A DNA stretch of 64,000 nt from Psoroptes ovis. Its lineage: Eukaryota > Arthropoda > Arachnida > Sarcoptiformes > Psoroptidae. Both the position numbers and the translations under genes were made by a program. Shown one piece after another: positions 26,127 through 39,286 of the stretch (the first letter of the stretch is position 1; each line of letters begins with the position of its first letter). The notes beneath the pieces were generated by a model, which saw only the letters and a list, made by a program, of their open reading frames with translations, ran no database searches and had not been told where the DNA came from. Location: positions 1,426,001-1,490,000 of the forward strand of contig PQWQ01000014.1 in the NCBI GenBank assembly GCA_002943765.1, in the 5' to 3' direction.

Positions 26127-29100
26127 TCAAAGAACATTTTCATTATCATCATGGGTACTGTTATTATAATCAGTAATGTTTCGTGAGTGTTGTTTATAGC
26201 TTGATGTCGATTCAAAGAATTCATTGCCATCATCATTATTATTATTATTATCTTCATTCGAATTAAATAATGAATTATTTTTAAAATTTCCTGTTTTTCT
26301 AAATGATGATGATAATGATGTGGTTGTAATTGATTTTGTTCCAATATAATCACTACCGATCGATGATGAATCTTTATGATTAACCATCGAAGATGATAAA
26401 TATGATGGGGCAAACTTTGATGATGTTATTGTTGATGTAACAGTTGTGATCGATGTTCCCGAATCATCATTATTACGCGAATATAATGATGATGATAATG
26501 ATGAATATCCTGTGGTAATAGCTGTAGCTGTTGTCGATGTTAAGGTACTATTTAATCGTGATGGATAAAGTTGAGTTGATGATGGTCCACTTCCAGTTAT
26601 TAGTGGTTTTGTTGGCAATTCTTGATATGATGATGTACTAGTATCATTTAGATAGGAAGAACGATGTCTACGTGAAAGAATATCATCATCATCATCGTCG
26701 AATATTTTTGATCTTATTGATGATATTGGCGTTTTTCTAACCGTAGAATATAGTCCTTCATTAGTCACCGATGATGTCGACGATTTCGCAATGTCGCTTG
26801 TTCCGCTTGTCGAAGTAGTAGATGTGGTCGATGGATTAAGATATTTTTTATATGTCTGATCAATGACTTCACTTTCACCATAGCTACTTGAATGCAATGA
26901 TGATGATAGATACGGGGAACCTAATGATGACAGATTGCTACTTCCTAATGATGTATCATTTGAATAATAATCTGATGTATAACGGTGTGATGTTATTGGA
27001 TTAGGGGAACTATCCAAATTACTAGAAGTTGTTGTTGTTGTAGACACAGTTGTGGTTGTTGTTGATATTGTCGAAGATGTCAAACCATAACGTGATCGAT
27101 AAGGAGTAGATAAAATTGAATCAATTGAACTGATTCGAGTGGACGATGTTGTTGAACTAGTGGTGGCAGTTGTGGTACTGATTATTGAAGAATATCCAGT
27201 TGAACTTCTATATTTAGAATTTGAGGTCGATGAATAAGTTGATATTGTTCTTGTTGCATTTTGTGTCGATGGCAATAAACGTCCAGTGCCACCACTTGTT
27301 TTAGTAATCAATGAATTACTACTCCATGTTGTTGTGTTTGTGGTTGTCGTCGTTTTGGGCGATTTATTTTCTGTATTAGATTGAAATTTATATGAAGCAT
27401 CTGGAGGAGATTCATAAAGATGATGTTGATTCAAATCGACATTATCATTATTATTATAGGTCATATCATTCATAGGTGATCGATATGATGGAGATCGAAT
27501 CGAAGCCATAGTTGTTGTGTTTATTGATGAATGTGCTGATGAATCGTCGATCGTCGCTGCAGTATCAATCAAAGATGATGAAGGATTTTGTTTAACATCC
27601 AATTTGTTAAGCATATTGAATGATCCTATTATTTAGTGATGTGAAAACGAAAATATTTAGACAACGATATTTTTGCTTAATGGTTCATAACATACCTTTA
27701 CGACGTGGCCAAATATCAAGCAAAAATTTGAACACCTGTATTGGTTTATAAACAGAATCTGATTGATCATGGCACGAAAATAATGGTCCAAAACAAATTG
27801 CTAATGCTTGTGAGGTCATTTTATTACGATCAGAATTTAAATGAATCAATTTTATATGATCCATCAGATATAATACCGTATTCTTTGAGGAAAAATTGAA
27901 TTAAAAAGTCAAGAATTATATTTAAAAAAAAATTGGCACAAAAATCACTTACCCGATGTGATTTAGGAAGACATTCTAAAATGGAGAACATTAATTTTGC
28001 ATTACCAGCAGGATCATCAGGAACGCAAACACTTATACCATCATCCATCATATCAAACATTGCTTTATTGAATAATGGTTCAGGAAGCTCACGAAGATAA
28101 TCTTTGAGCAAACCTATTGAATTATAATGAATGAATCATTTTAAATTATTTAAAAAAAAAATCTTTGTAAAACCATTAAAGGGGTTAAATTAGAGATTTT
28201 ATTCAATTATATCAATTATTAATCATTGTAACTATAGGCTTATTTGTTTGTTCAATAAGATATTATATAATCAAAAAAAGAAAATAAAATATTAAATAAA
28301 CAAAAATGAAGGAAAAAAAGGTGAAACAAAAATCAATGTAATAAGAAAATTATATAAATCATATAAAGGTAAATTAAATGAACAAAAAAAAAAAAAAAAA
28401 AAAGGATTAAAAATTGAACTATCTCTCTCCATCTCTTTTTCTTTTCAATTCACACAATTCCAACTCCTTAATTTGAAGACTATAGAAATGAATCAATTGA
28501 ATGATGTTTCAATATCATCAATATTATTATAATCATTATTATTAATGTTTTGATTAATGTTCAAATTTTGATTATCAAAAGTTGTTGCTGTATTATTAGC
28601 TGCATTTACATATTTAATTGATACGGAAACTTTTTTCATCAAAATTTTATGCCATTCTTTATCGGGATCACTATGACCCATTGTCCAACAATTTCGACAA
28701 AAATAATATTCACAATCGAAACAAAATACGGGACCATTTTCAATATGACATTGTGAACATTTTTGATCTTCAAGATATGGATCGATTTGTATCTGAATGG
28801 TTGTTTTTTTTTTTTGTTGGAAGATTAAAGATGATTATTTCGATGTAGCTCGAATTAATTTAAAATACATACCGTTTTTTTGAAACGCAATGACATTACT
28901 TTCACGAATCGCGCTTTGATTGCTCGTCGATAAGCAGAAACTGTTGAAAATTGTGCACGACCAAAACCCATCGGATAATCAAAACGATCTGTTTCGAGTA
29001 TGACATAGTCAACTGGGCCAAAAATTTCTTGCAATACTTCAAAAATTGATTTAGAATTAAGCATTCCATGTAATGCACCTAAAAATACCATACGACTTTC

Positions 29101-32100
29101 ATCAATCATGTTGTTGCCGGCAACGGCATTCAGATTATTAGCATCAACATCAATACGAGGAAATCCTGGACGATAATGTGATGAATCTTTTTTATCCCAC
29201 GGTATTACCTGCACATTTTTAATTTTTTTCGAACGTTTTGATTGTAATGAATAAATGAATTTAGAGCCTTCATTATCAAATGTTATTTTACAGACACTAA
29301 TCAAACGTTCAACTGATCTTGAATCATCAAAAATTATGTATAAATAACCAGCTTTACTCAAATCCCGGCTCGAACGACTTGGACGGACTTCTATGCCAGG
29401 CCTTTGAACTGATACTGCACCAAATTGTCGAAAAGCTTCCAACATCTCTTCATTGGTCATGTCCCATGGAACACCTCCCAAAAATACTTTCACCGAATAT
29501 GTTGCTGAGCATTGTAATTTGAATTCAAATTTACCAATTTCGAATATTGTTTGACATTGATCCACACGACTGGCTTCTTCACGATGTTTACGTGCTCGAA
29601 CTTCTAATTCATCATTAACACAGGCTATTGCATTGGCAGCTTCCGAATATTTTCGTTGCTGTAATGGCTGTTGCTGATGCGATGGAGTGAACATTAATGG
29701 AATCGATGATCCTGCTGTTGATTGCGATATTGAAGCCATAAAACTTGAACGTTCACTGCCAATGACAGATGGCTGATTGATTAAACTACTCAAACCATGA
29801 ATATTACCAAAAATTGACCGATTCATATTATCCGACCTTGATAATGATCGATTATGATGATCTATTCGTGTATGTTCATTTGAACGATCATTGTCATCCT
29901 CATCATCATTACAGTGGATGATCTTATTATTAATCATTGATTTCTTTGGCGTCGAAAAATTTTTTTGGAGAACATTATCAAACAAGAATGATAAATCTAT
30001 CAAAGTAAATAAAAATTAGTAAGATTTATACACATGAATGAATTCAGACTTACCATCAGATTGATGAAGTGTTTGATGGTTTTTATTTGCAAATGTGGAC
30101 ATATTTGTAAATAATGATGTCGATGGTGTCGAATCTGGGCAACGATTGATCTGGGCATCATCATATTCAAATTCATTCATCATTTTACGAAATGAGCTGA
30201 TTCGTTCTTTATCATCAAAAAATTTATCATCTAATTTGAATAATGCACCTTTATCGATTTTATCTTTAGGGATAATTTTCAAACCATGATCATTGTTGTT
30301 ATTATTCGATGGAGAAAAATTATTCGCATTAGGATTTAAATATGAATTATTTGCCTTATTTTTCAGACGCCAATCAATAATTTCATTGTAAGCATTACTA
30401 TCATGATTGATTAAATCATTATGAAACCAATTATTGGACATTGGTGCTGATTTTGAATAAAGATTATTTGATCGATATGAAGGCGAACGCTGTTGCTGCT
30501 GCTGCTGACTGTAATGAGTATCCAAACGATTACCTCCAAAAGGCCACTGAATTGAGTTCCTACGTTCGAAATTGATTGTTTCGGCGATTGTTTGACCAAT
30601 TTTTGACTTTATTGTTTGTCTCTGATTGTAATGAACAGTTGTGGAATCATTTTCATTGTCATTCAAATCAATCTTAGCATTGAATGTGTTGATAATATTA
30701 TTCAAATTTTCAATATAAGATTTTTGATTTTCATCTTTCGATAAATCTGCCAATGTGTCTTTATCTTCTACCGATGATAATTCCATTGAGTTTTCTAATA
30801 ATTTAATATTTTCATCCAAATTATTCATTGTATTATCCTTCATCGATATCGTTGATGATGATGATGATGATGATAATGGCTTTTTTTGCATCAACGAATT
30901 GTTTATAGTGATTGTTGATGATGATGACTGAAAACCTGAATCCATTGCTAATGGAAGATGATTATTTTCATTATCACTATGCTCATTATGATTCGAAGAT
31001 GATGAACATCGAATTTCGGATTCGGATGGTGTGGTAGTAATTATTTTATCTTTGATCACCGGTATGAATGATGACATTTTTTTTGCGATGTTTGTTTGTT
31101 TAATTTGAAACAAAAAATACTTGTGTTTTTCACAATTTGAACAAAATTAAATCAAATTTTTTCTTTTGAAAATGAATATTTTATGATTGGACTATGAATT
31201 GCGATGACAAATTTTCTTGTTTTGTTTATTTGATGCGATGCATATCCATGTAATGTTCAAATAGAATGTGACGCCAGAAGAACAACACGTATATGCATCA
31301 ATAACATCGAAATAATTTAACTCTTGACTAATTAATAAACTAAATTATGATTCAGTTTCGAGAAAAAATAACTCATGATTGAAAAAATATGACTATAAAT
31401 GCAAAATGAAGCAAATCAAAGTGGCCAATTCATTCTAATGACCGTTTCGTCAGATGCGTTTTTTAGATTTCAACTTTTGTTTAATTAATATTGTTTTAAA
31501 AATAATATAATTGAATTATTATGATAGTACAGTATGAAAACACTTACTTGTAATGACATTAATATCGGGAACATTTTCGGCACTAATATCCGTTGTCCAT
31601 GGATTTTTTTCAAATGATTCACGCAATGTACGTTTGACTAATGATGAACCACATAAACGATAAATGCCCAGCATATGCAAACCTCTTTGTTCAATTTCTT
31701 CGCAACATCTTTTTATTATGATCGGTATTGATGTACCAGTCGATTCACGAAGGATTACTGTTTCAAGATCAACTCCAAACAATGGCTGCTGGTCATCATT
31801 ATCATTATTATTGATTGAACGATTTGTGCGTAAATTTTTATTGTTAAATGATAAACTATTGAAATGATTACGTTTTGTTCGTTTAAATGTTGTCAATAAA
31901 TCATGGTATTCTAATTTAATATAAAACATTGCACCAGGTGTATCATAAAGACGTAATTCGAATGCATGAACATGTTGTGTAGTTAATGAGTGTATCGATG
32001 GCAAATGTATAGTACCTTTTGAACATTGTTTATGACGCATATTTAAATCTGGTAATGATTGATCCCATGTGTAAAATAGAAATGATACTTCTTTTGTATC

Positions 32101-35100
32101 GAATAAATCAATATCGAATACTTCATCCCAATCAAAATTTGTACTATTATTATCATGAGATTGTACAGCCACTGTTCTTGCTTTATAAATACGATCACAT
32201 TCTACGACCGAATATAGAACACGTTTTGTCTTTGATTTCATTGGTGTTGCTGTGCTGGTTGTATTAGCATTTTTACCCGACATAAGATGGTCTAATTGTA
32301 AGCCACGAACACCTAATAGATGTATGACCAATAAACCACTATAGCCAGCAATTTGTCCATCATTTTTTTCATTGGTTGCTGTCATAGCTTGTCTCTGTAA
32401 ATCTGGACCATATTGTTGAAATCCACTCGGATCAATCATTAATGTGCGTGATGGTCGAGTTGATATTTGACCGATCAATGATGAAGCTGCAGTCGAAGAT
32501 ATTTGCTGCATTTGTTGTTGCTGTTGTGACTGATTATGGCCATCTAGAATATCATCAAAAGGTGGTCGATGATAATCCGATGTATTTCTAGACATTTGTA
32601 AATTAGAATAACGAGATTTCATATCATCAGTCGTTGAAGTACCGCTTCCTAAAGCTAATCGACCAGATTGTGGCTGCTGCAAATCTTGTGCCATTTTACT
32701 TTTACGAATCGTTTCATAAATTGCTGATGTTGATGCAGCTGAAGAAGCAGCATTAGCAGCATTACGTGAAGAGCTACGATTTTTAGCTAAAGCATCATCT
32801 GATGATTCTACTAAACTTGCACGCAATGAATCTAATCTCGCTGATGACATCAATTGCGGACTTTGTCCAGGATATTTATTCTGGCCTGAAGCCAATTGAC
32901 GCCGCATCCTTGTTATCATATCGATCGTAGATGAATCACCGTCTTGCATGTCATTATAAACTCCACCAGCCATAGCTGAACGTGGTCTTCCAGTCGATGA
33001 TGGAGGACGATTTTTCGATGAATAAAATTGCTCCAGCTGTTGCAAACGATTAGAAAGATTATTGTTGTTACGATTGTGATGATGAGAACTCAATCGGCCG
33101 CCAAGACCAGGTGCTCGTGGCAATGAATTACTTCGATTAGAACGATCTGTCAATGCTGCTGCTGTTCCATATTGTTCAGTATCCGAATAACTTCCATCAA
33201 TTAGATTATTATTTTCATCATTATTGATTTCACCGCGAAGATAACGACGGCGTGCAATCGCTACAGCTTCAGCCATACCAGGTAATGGTATAGCCATTCC
33301 ATGAATATTGGAAAGATTTGAAAACTGTGAACCAGCTAATGACTGTGTGGAAAATGAGTTACGAATAATTGCTGAATGATCAAGGCTATGATGACGATTT
33401 CGTGATAAACGATGGCCACGATTTTGTTTTGCAGATTGGTAACGTTGCAGAAAATGATCAATCTGTTCAGCTGGATCTTGATGTAAACCAGGAGCACCAC
33501 CATAAATCATTTGTTCACTCGATGTTCGCATCAATCTACCGGTAGCTGATCTTGATCGTGATCCATGATGCGTTAATCGCCCGTGATATAATGATGATAA
33601 TGGTGTACGCATCGGTTTTTGATTCATCAACGAGTCATGTCTGATTCCAGGCAAATTCGCATATAAATTATTGTTCATCATTGCTCTTTCAGTTACTGAT
33701 TGATAAAGATCGGCCAAATTGTCTGAAGTAAATAATCGTCTACCGCGATTTGAACGTGCCAACATCAAACTTGAACCAGGTCTAGACCCTACATTACTTC
33801 CACCATATATATCAAGTGAACTGCCGCTTCTAACCATTATTTCGTTGACAGCAGCGACAGCTGCTGCAGCTTTTGCTGGCGTTGGATCTTGTAATGCGGC
33901 AACTGCTGCTGCTGCCGCTGTACTAGGATCATCTAAAAGACCTGCTTCAGCAGCAGCTGATGCTGCTTGCAATACTTCTTCTTCATCTTCTTCATCTAAT
34001 AAAAGTGCCGCATCATTAGGCTGTTGTTTAACCACGACAACTGGTTTACTTCGAAGATCATCAACACGACTGTAAATATCACTTCCAGCCACCGTATCAT
34101 AATAACAAGAATCAGACATTCCTGTCCCATAAATACTACGATTAGTAAGCATATGTTCAGCATTTAATGGTCGTGAACGAATTGTCAATATTAATCTTCT
34201 CGGTATCGACATGATAAGAACAACATCATCCAATGACATTCTTGATACATCAACAAAATTTATGGCTAACACTTCATCACCTACACGAAGACAACCAGAT
34301 TGATAAACAGGTGATTCAAGTGCAATACGTGATATGTAAACGCCATCCATTGTATAAAGACCATCACCTTCTCGAATATAAAGGCCTAATGTTTGTCCAG
34401 GCCTTTTGATGATTTCAACAAATTGTACCCAAGACGGTAATGATATGCCATCACCGAAACGTCTCATCATATCATCTAACCATTGTGGTAAAATTTGAGT
34501 CGGTGATAATATACGTATAATCATTTCACCTCGACGCTCCATTTCAGCATATTGGGTGCTTGCTAATGAATTCGGATCGAATTGCTGTTCAACTTGTTCG
34601 ATTTGTCTAAATACATCTGATGTCAAACCGGATACTCGGCGAAATGAATCTGGTTGTGAAACGACCATCATATCCGATACAATACGACCACCACCGCCGC
34701 CACCGACATGTTGTTGATACGGCCCATGCATTGGTTGCTGTTGTTTTCCATATTGATGCTGCTGTTGCTGATTTGTTATTGTTCCATAAACATTTTTCGA
34801 TGGTGACATTACATTTGGCTGTTGTTGCTGCGATGTCAATTGCGGCTGTGGCTGTTGTTGATTTGATTGCACATAATTTGCGTTGACCATACCGCCAACA
34901 TAACGCTGTTGGCCACCACATCCAGGTACATACGAAGATGTTTGTGGTGCTGGAGCCACTGGTAATTGTGTTGTTAAATTAATTTGCTGCTGCTGCTGCT
35001 GATGTTGTTGTTGTTGTTGCTGTAAACGTTGCTGTTTTGGTTGTTGTAAATGTTGAAAATGTTGTTGATAAAGATAATTATTACTGACAGATGGATTCAA

Positions 35101-35298
35101 TAATTGTGTTTGCGGTGCAAAACTACCGGGTGGATTTTTGCGACAAACACCACAACATAATGACATTAATGAATTTGAAAAATTTGCTTGCTGATGGTAT
35201 GCAGCTGGTTGCATTATGATCATTGGTTGTTGTTGTTGTTGTTGCTGTGATTGTTGCTGGTGTTGTTGCGCAGCAATATTTGTTGCATACATTTTCAT
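26127..35298 (-). CDS. syd-1: SYD-1/SYDE-type PDZ-C2-RhoGAP synaptic protein
   Basis: Presynaptic organiser of the SYD-1 family. Exons 35298-31548, 28113-27953, 27882-27696 and 27625-26127 join in phase (1,0,1) to 1865 residues. The N-terminus is Gln-rich. A PDZ domain lies at about 280-380 (VEIIKRPGQTLGLYIREGD ... VGDEVLAINFVDVSRMSLDDVVLIM), then a long Ser/Ala/Arg-rich region, a C2 domain at about 990-1120 (GLLVIHLLGVRGLQLDHL ... FDWDEVFDIDLFD), and a RhoGAP domain at about 1185-1350, split over exons 1-3 (FGVDLETVI ... GIYRLCGSSLVKRTLRESF ... DINVITSLLKDYLRELPEPLF ... CFGPLFS). The Arg of GIYRLCGSS, the catalytic finger position, is present. The C-terminal half of about 500 residues is Ser/Thr-rich and disordered. 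The first coding intron of 3.4 kb contains a complete CPEB gene on the same strand. Further upstream 5' exons are possible. Confidence 0.92.
28493..31077 (-). CDS. CPEB1: Cytoplasmic polyadenylation element-binding protein (CPEB1/Orb type)
   Basis: RNA-binding translational regulator of CPE-containing mRNAs, acting in germline and synapses. Exons 31077-30054, 29996-28873 and 28792-28493, phase-consistent, 815 residues from the first ATG, which sits in an A-rich context. The N-terminal 500 residues are Ser/Asn/Gln-rich and disordered. RRM1 starts near 510 (VKVFLGGVPWDMTNEEMLEAF ... AGYLYIIFDD), then the linker NVQVIPWDKKD, and RRM2 near 635 (RMVFLGALHGMLNSKSIFEVL ... PMGFGRAQFS). The C-terminal ZZ-type zinc-binding domain follows IQIDPYLEDQKCSQCH with CFDC, CRNC and HSDPDKEWH. 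The linker and the QIDPYLED motif favour CPEB1/Orb over CPEB2-4. The whole gene lies inside the first coding intron (31547-28114) of the SYD-1-like gene, same strand. Confidence 0.94.
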
Positions 35299-35392
35299 TT
35301 ATGATGGTGATGTCTAAATATGAAGATAAAATGAAGAATTTATTTTAGTCAAAAATCAACAAACAGTAAAATTTAAGAAAAAAATGAATTAA

Positions 35393-36409
35393 TTAATTAT
35401 TTTTCAAGAAAATTATCGATAATATTATGGTAATTATTGACAAAACGATTGTTGTCCAAAATGGATTATATGTTTTGCGAACAAAATTCATAATGACTGA
35501 ATCTAGTAACAGGCATAGAATGTTGAAGATTATACTTGTGATTAACATTGATTTACGATTATAAATCAATGATAATATCAGATATAAATTGGCAAACACA
35601 TAAATAGCCATCGATATGTGACTTAACAAGAAAATGATTATCTTGGTACGCTGTAAATTAGCATCAACATTTGTTAATAAACCTTTGTTCGCTTTGTCAA
35701 ACTTATCGTTGGCATAGAATAATAAAAATCCAATGGCAATTAAACGAATCAATGATAATATTATTAATAATAAACGAATCATATTCGATGAATTTGATAT
35801 GATTATATCTTGTGACCAATTATTGGATGTTTTCAGGGCAAATACAGAGCTCATAATTGTTACCAATATCCCGATTGCTATCAATACTGAGAATAATTTT
35901 TGTTTTTTCAAATGTAACATCATTATCAGATCAATTATGATACATATTATATTGAATATCATAAATGTGACAAACATAACCCATTGTTTACTCAACAATG
36001 ATATTATTCCGGTAATATTGGTGAATAAATAATAACTGATCATAATCAAACTCAGTACAATGAGATAATACTGTTCAGATGAAAAGAAAAATCAATTAAT
36101 TTTTTGCGAAATTTTCAATTTAAAAATTGTAAAAATTCTCACCTTTTCTTTTTGATATGAAACATTTATTTCATTCAATCCAAGACGATCACTTAAGAAG
36201 CCTTGATGTTGTTTTTTATATGATATATTCTCGATGGTACACACAATTATACTTAGCGGTATGCGCAACGATAATAGCAACAGTAATATCATGCGTACCA
36301 TTTCAAGTTTATCACTTACTTTTGTATCATTTACTACTGTTGCTGCTGCTGCTGCTGCTGTATTAGATGCAGTTGCTGTTGTTGATGAATTTTGTTCAAC
36401 ATTAGACAT
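35393..36409 (-). CDS. Eight-pass membrane protein with duplicated 4-TM halves, unknown
   Basis: Not recognised. Exons 36409-36143 and 36070-35393 join in phase 0 to 314 residues. The N-terminus is Ser/Thr/Ala-rich (poly-Ala run) and followed by about eight hydrophobic helices with short loops. The first half (MVRMILLLLLSLRIPLSII ... KQHQGFL ... YYLIVLSLIMISYYLF ... FNIICIIIDLIMM) resembles the second (MIRLLLIILSLIRLIAIGF ... KANKGLL ... IIIFLLSHISMAIYVF ... FNILCLLLDSVIM) segment by segment, pointing to a tandem duplication of a four-helix module. It shows no catalytic motif. It could be a MARVEL- or tetraspan-like protein, but I cannot assign a family. Its 5' end diverges from the GULO gene about 1 kb away. 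Confidence 0.72.
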
Positions 36410-37448
36410 TTATAGCGGAATAATTAATTATCAATGAATCTTTTATGATGTTTAATTACACTTGATCTACAAAATTAATTTTTTTTCAGTTTAAACAAAT
36501 CGAAACAGTGCTAAATATATAAAAACACAATTAAAATTTTTAATTGAAATTTTCGTGAACGAAATTTCATTAATATATATTTGATTTTCGGTTAAATTAA
36601 ATTAAACAAACAAATTTCAATTAGAACTAATCAAAATTTAAATTATTTTTTGTATTGATTTTTGATTGAACACTTCACAGTCTATAACAAGATATTCTCG
36701 TTGAAGCTTTTCAATGGGAATTCTGCTATTCCCGAGTGTTATTCGAGTATTTTAGGTATAACGACTAGGTAAAACAACATTTATGAGATGATTTTTTTTT
36801 GCCAGATTCTTGGCCTGTAATTTGTTTAATCAGCTCATTTACCCACTTTTCCATTTGAATGTAAAATTATATATTTGATATGAAAAAATTGAGCAAAAGA
36901 ATCATCACGAATCAAGGAAGAAAGCAGCCCACCGTATCGTCGTAATAGATCATTTTTTTTTCCAATTCTATGTATTTTCAATGAGTTTATTACAATGAAG
37001 AAACATTTCGACCTCGATATTGTGTTATTATTTGATATCTTAGAAAAGTAGTGGTGGTTCCTGGATCATAATTGGACATATTTAAAAAAATATGTTACTG
37101 GAACATGCGCGCCCAAATCAAAGAAAAAGACGTTTCATCAACCAAACAGAAAAACCATTGCCGGCCATTGAAATCGGCAATCAAACAATTGAATATCTCC
37201 ATTGTCGATCCACCATTTATTTCATCAATGAAATGCAACAACAAACATAACTATTAGAATGAATAATCTAGCAAAATGAAGGGTCATCAACAACAAAAAA
37301 AAAATTTTCGCGCGCGCGTTGATTCAAATTGAAATTTTGTTATGGAAAATAACGCCATCTATTATCTATCGGAAGAAATAGTCACGAAATCATATGTTCG
37401 AATATTATTTATTTAATTTTTCGGTTTTTAATTTAATTTTTTTAAATA
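36410..37448. other. Divergent intergenic region upstream of GULO
   Basis: About 1 kb between the start codons of two divergent genes. It is AT-rich. A run of five CG dinucleotides (37309-37318) stands out in CpG-poor surroundings. A 61-codon frame at 37072 is not convincing. Confidence 0.4.
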
Positions 37449-39286
37449 ATGGATCTCGAGGTAAGTTTTATTACGATTAATTATACAAATGAATTTCTTG
37501 AATTATTCAATCTATCATAGGCAATTTCTTTATCTGGTTATAAGTTCAAAAATTGGTCCGGTACCTATGAATGTGAACCAGAATTATTGTTCATACCAAG
37601 AACTGTTGATGAAATACGTGAAATTCTTTATTTAGCTAAAAATGAAAAGAAACGAATACGTGTGGTTGGTTGTGGGAATTCACCATCCGATCTTTGTTGC
37701 TCAAATGATTTCATGATATCGATGGAAATGTTCAACAAAATTATTAGCATCGATCGACAAAAGTGTTTAGTAAATGTTGAAGCTGGCATACATTTGGAAA
37801 AATTGAATCATTTACTTGAAGAAAATGATTTAGCATTGCCTATGTGAGTTATACAGTATTTTCTTGAAGCATCTAATTGAATCAAACAAATGACATGTGC
37901 TTAGTCTAGGTTCTATATCGGATTCCACTTTGGCTGGAGTAATTTCTGTAGGAACACATGGCACAGGTTATCGAACCGGTATTATAGCTGATTATGTTAT
38001 TGAAATGCGTTTAATAACACCAACAGGTGATTTAATATATTGTTCTAAAAGGGAAGATGATCCAAATGTAGATATCTTCAATTCGGTATTATGTGGTCTT
38101 GGTGCACTTGGCATTATTGTTGATGTAACGATTCAATGTGAACCGAAATTTTATTTGCACCAATTAACCTATCCTAATCGTTTAGATACAATATTAGATC
38201 GTTTAGATGAAAATGTTGAATCATGTGATTTCTTTCGTTTTCTCTATTTTCCTCATACTGATTATGTATCAGTTTCAATAACGAATAAGATCAATGCCTC
38301 ATTTTTGAATCAATTCAATCCGAAAAAATCAGATCATAATTCAAATTATGAAATTGATTTCGAAGCTCAATATAAATTAACATCTGAACGCAATTTATTA
38401 CAAAAAATCATTGATTGGATTGTCAATTATGGTATTGGCTATCATTTTTTACAATTCGCCTATTGGTTATCTACATTTTCACCTAAAATGGTTCCAATAA
38501 TAAATCGTTTTTCATTTTGGTTATTGTATTCATCTAATCAAGTTAAATTAGATATTAGCTACAAAGTATTTAATTTTGAATGTCTTTTCGCACAACATGT
38601 CAATGAATGGTCCATTCCAAGGTAATCTTAATCGTTTGATCAATCAAGTTTTCTAAAATTTCATCGATTTTAATTTTTTTTTCTTTGAAACTTAGAAACA
38701 AAACTAGTGAAGCATTACGTGAATTACGAGAAGTAATCGATAATAATGAAATATATGCACATTTTCCAATCGAAGTACGATTTGTACGTCAATCAAATAT
38801 TTATTTAGCACCAAATTATGGCCGTGATTCTACATATATCAATATCATTTCATATAAACCGTATGGAAAACATGTAGATCATAGTGATTATTGGAAACAT
38901 TATGAACAAATTATGAAACGTAATGGTGGTAGACCACATTGGGCTAAAGTAAGTGGAATTATTTGAAAATATTTAAAAATCAAAATATCCATTTTCAAAC
39001 ATAGGATCACAAAGAAACGGCCGTAGATTTAGTTCGTATGTATCCATATTTTCGTCATTGGGCAAACATTCGAAAACGATTGGATCCGAATCGTTTATTA
39101 TTCAATTCATATCTTGATCGTATATTTTCAACATTTCCAACAACAATTGTAAAAACAACGCCAACAACACCAGCAGCTACATCGACATTGATATCATCAC
39201 CATTATCAACAACTATTTCAAAATCAGACATATTCAATGATAATTCGATATTCGAAACAGTGAAAAATGGCAGCGAACAAAATTGA
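37449..39286 (+). CDS. GULO: L-gulonolactone oxidase (vitamin C synthesis)
   Basis: FAD-dependent aldonolactone oxidase, last step of ascorbate synthesis, usually a microsomal membrane protein. Exons 37449-37460 (four codons), 37521-37843, 37905-38621, 38696-38948 and 39005-39286 join in phase to 528 residues. It follows the vertebrate enzyme along its whole length: FKNWSGTYECEPELLFIP at the start, the FAD segment RIRVVGCGNSPSDL, VEAGIHLEKLN, GVISVGTHGTGYRTGI, the middle stretch FFRFLYFPHTDYVSVS, FSFWLLYSSN, and the C-terminal PIEVRFVR, YKPYG, GGRPHWAK and LDPNRLLFNSYL. The HWAK motif of the ALO domain is intact. The residue aligned with the covalent-FAD His of rat GULO (GGGHS) is Asn57 here. 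A Thr/Ser-rich tail of about 70 residues is extra compared with the usual 440. Confidence 0.93.

Noticed and set aside
25938..26186. 82-codon plus-strand ORF overlapping the SYD-1 stop
   Set aside because: It partly overlaps the antisense of a confident coding exon and has no recognisable domain.
33719..34921. Long frames antisense or out of frame inside the SYD-1 exon
   Set aside because: They are shadows of the Gln/Ala/Ser-rich coding sequence in other frames.
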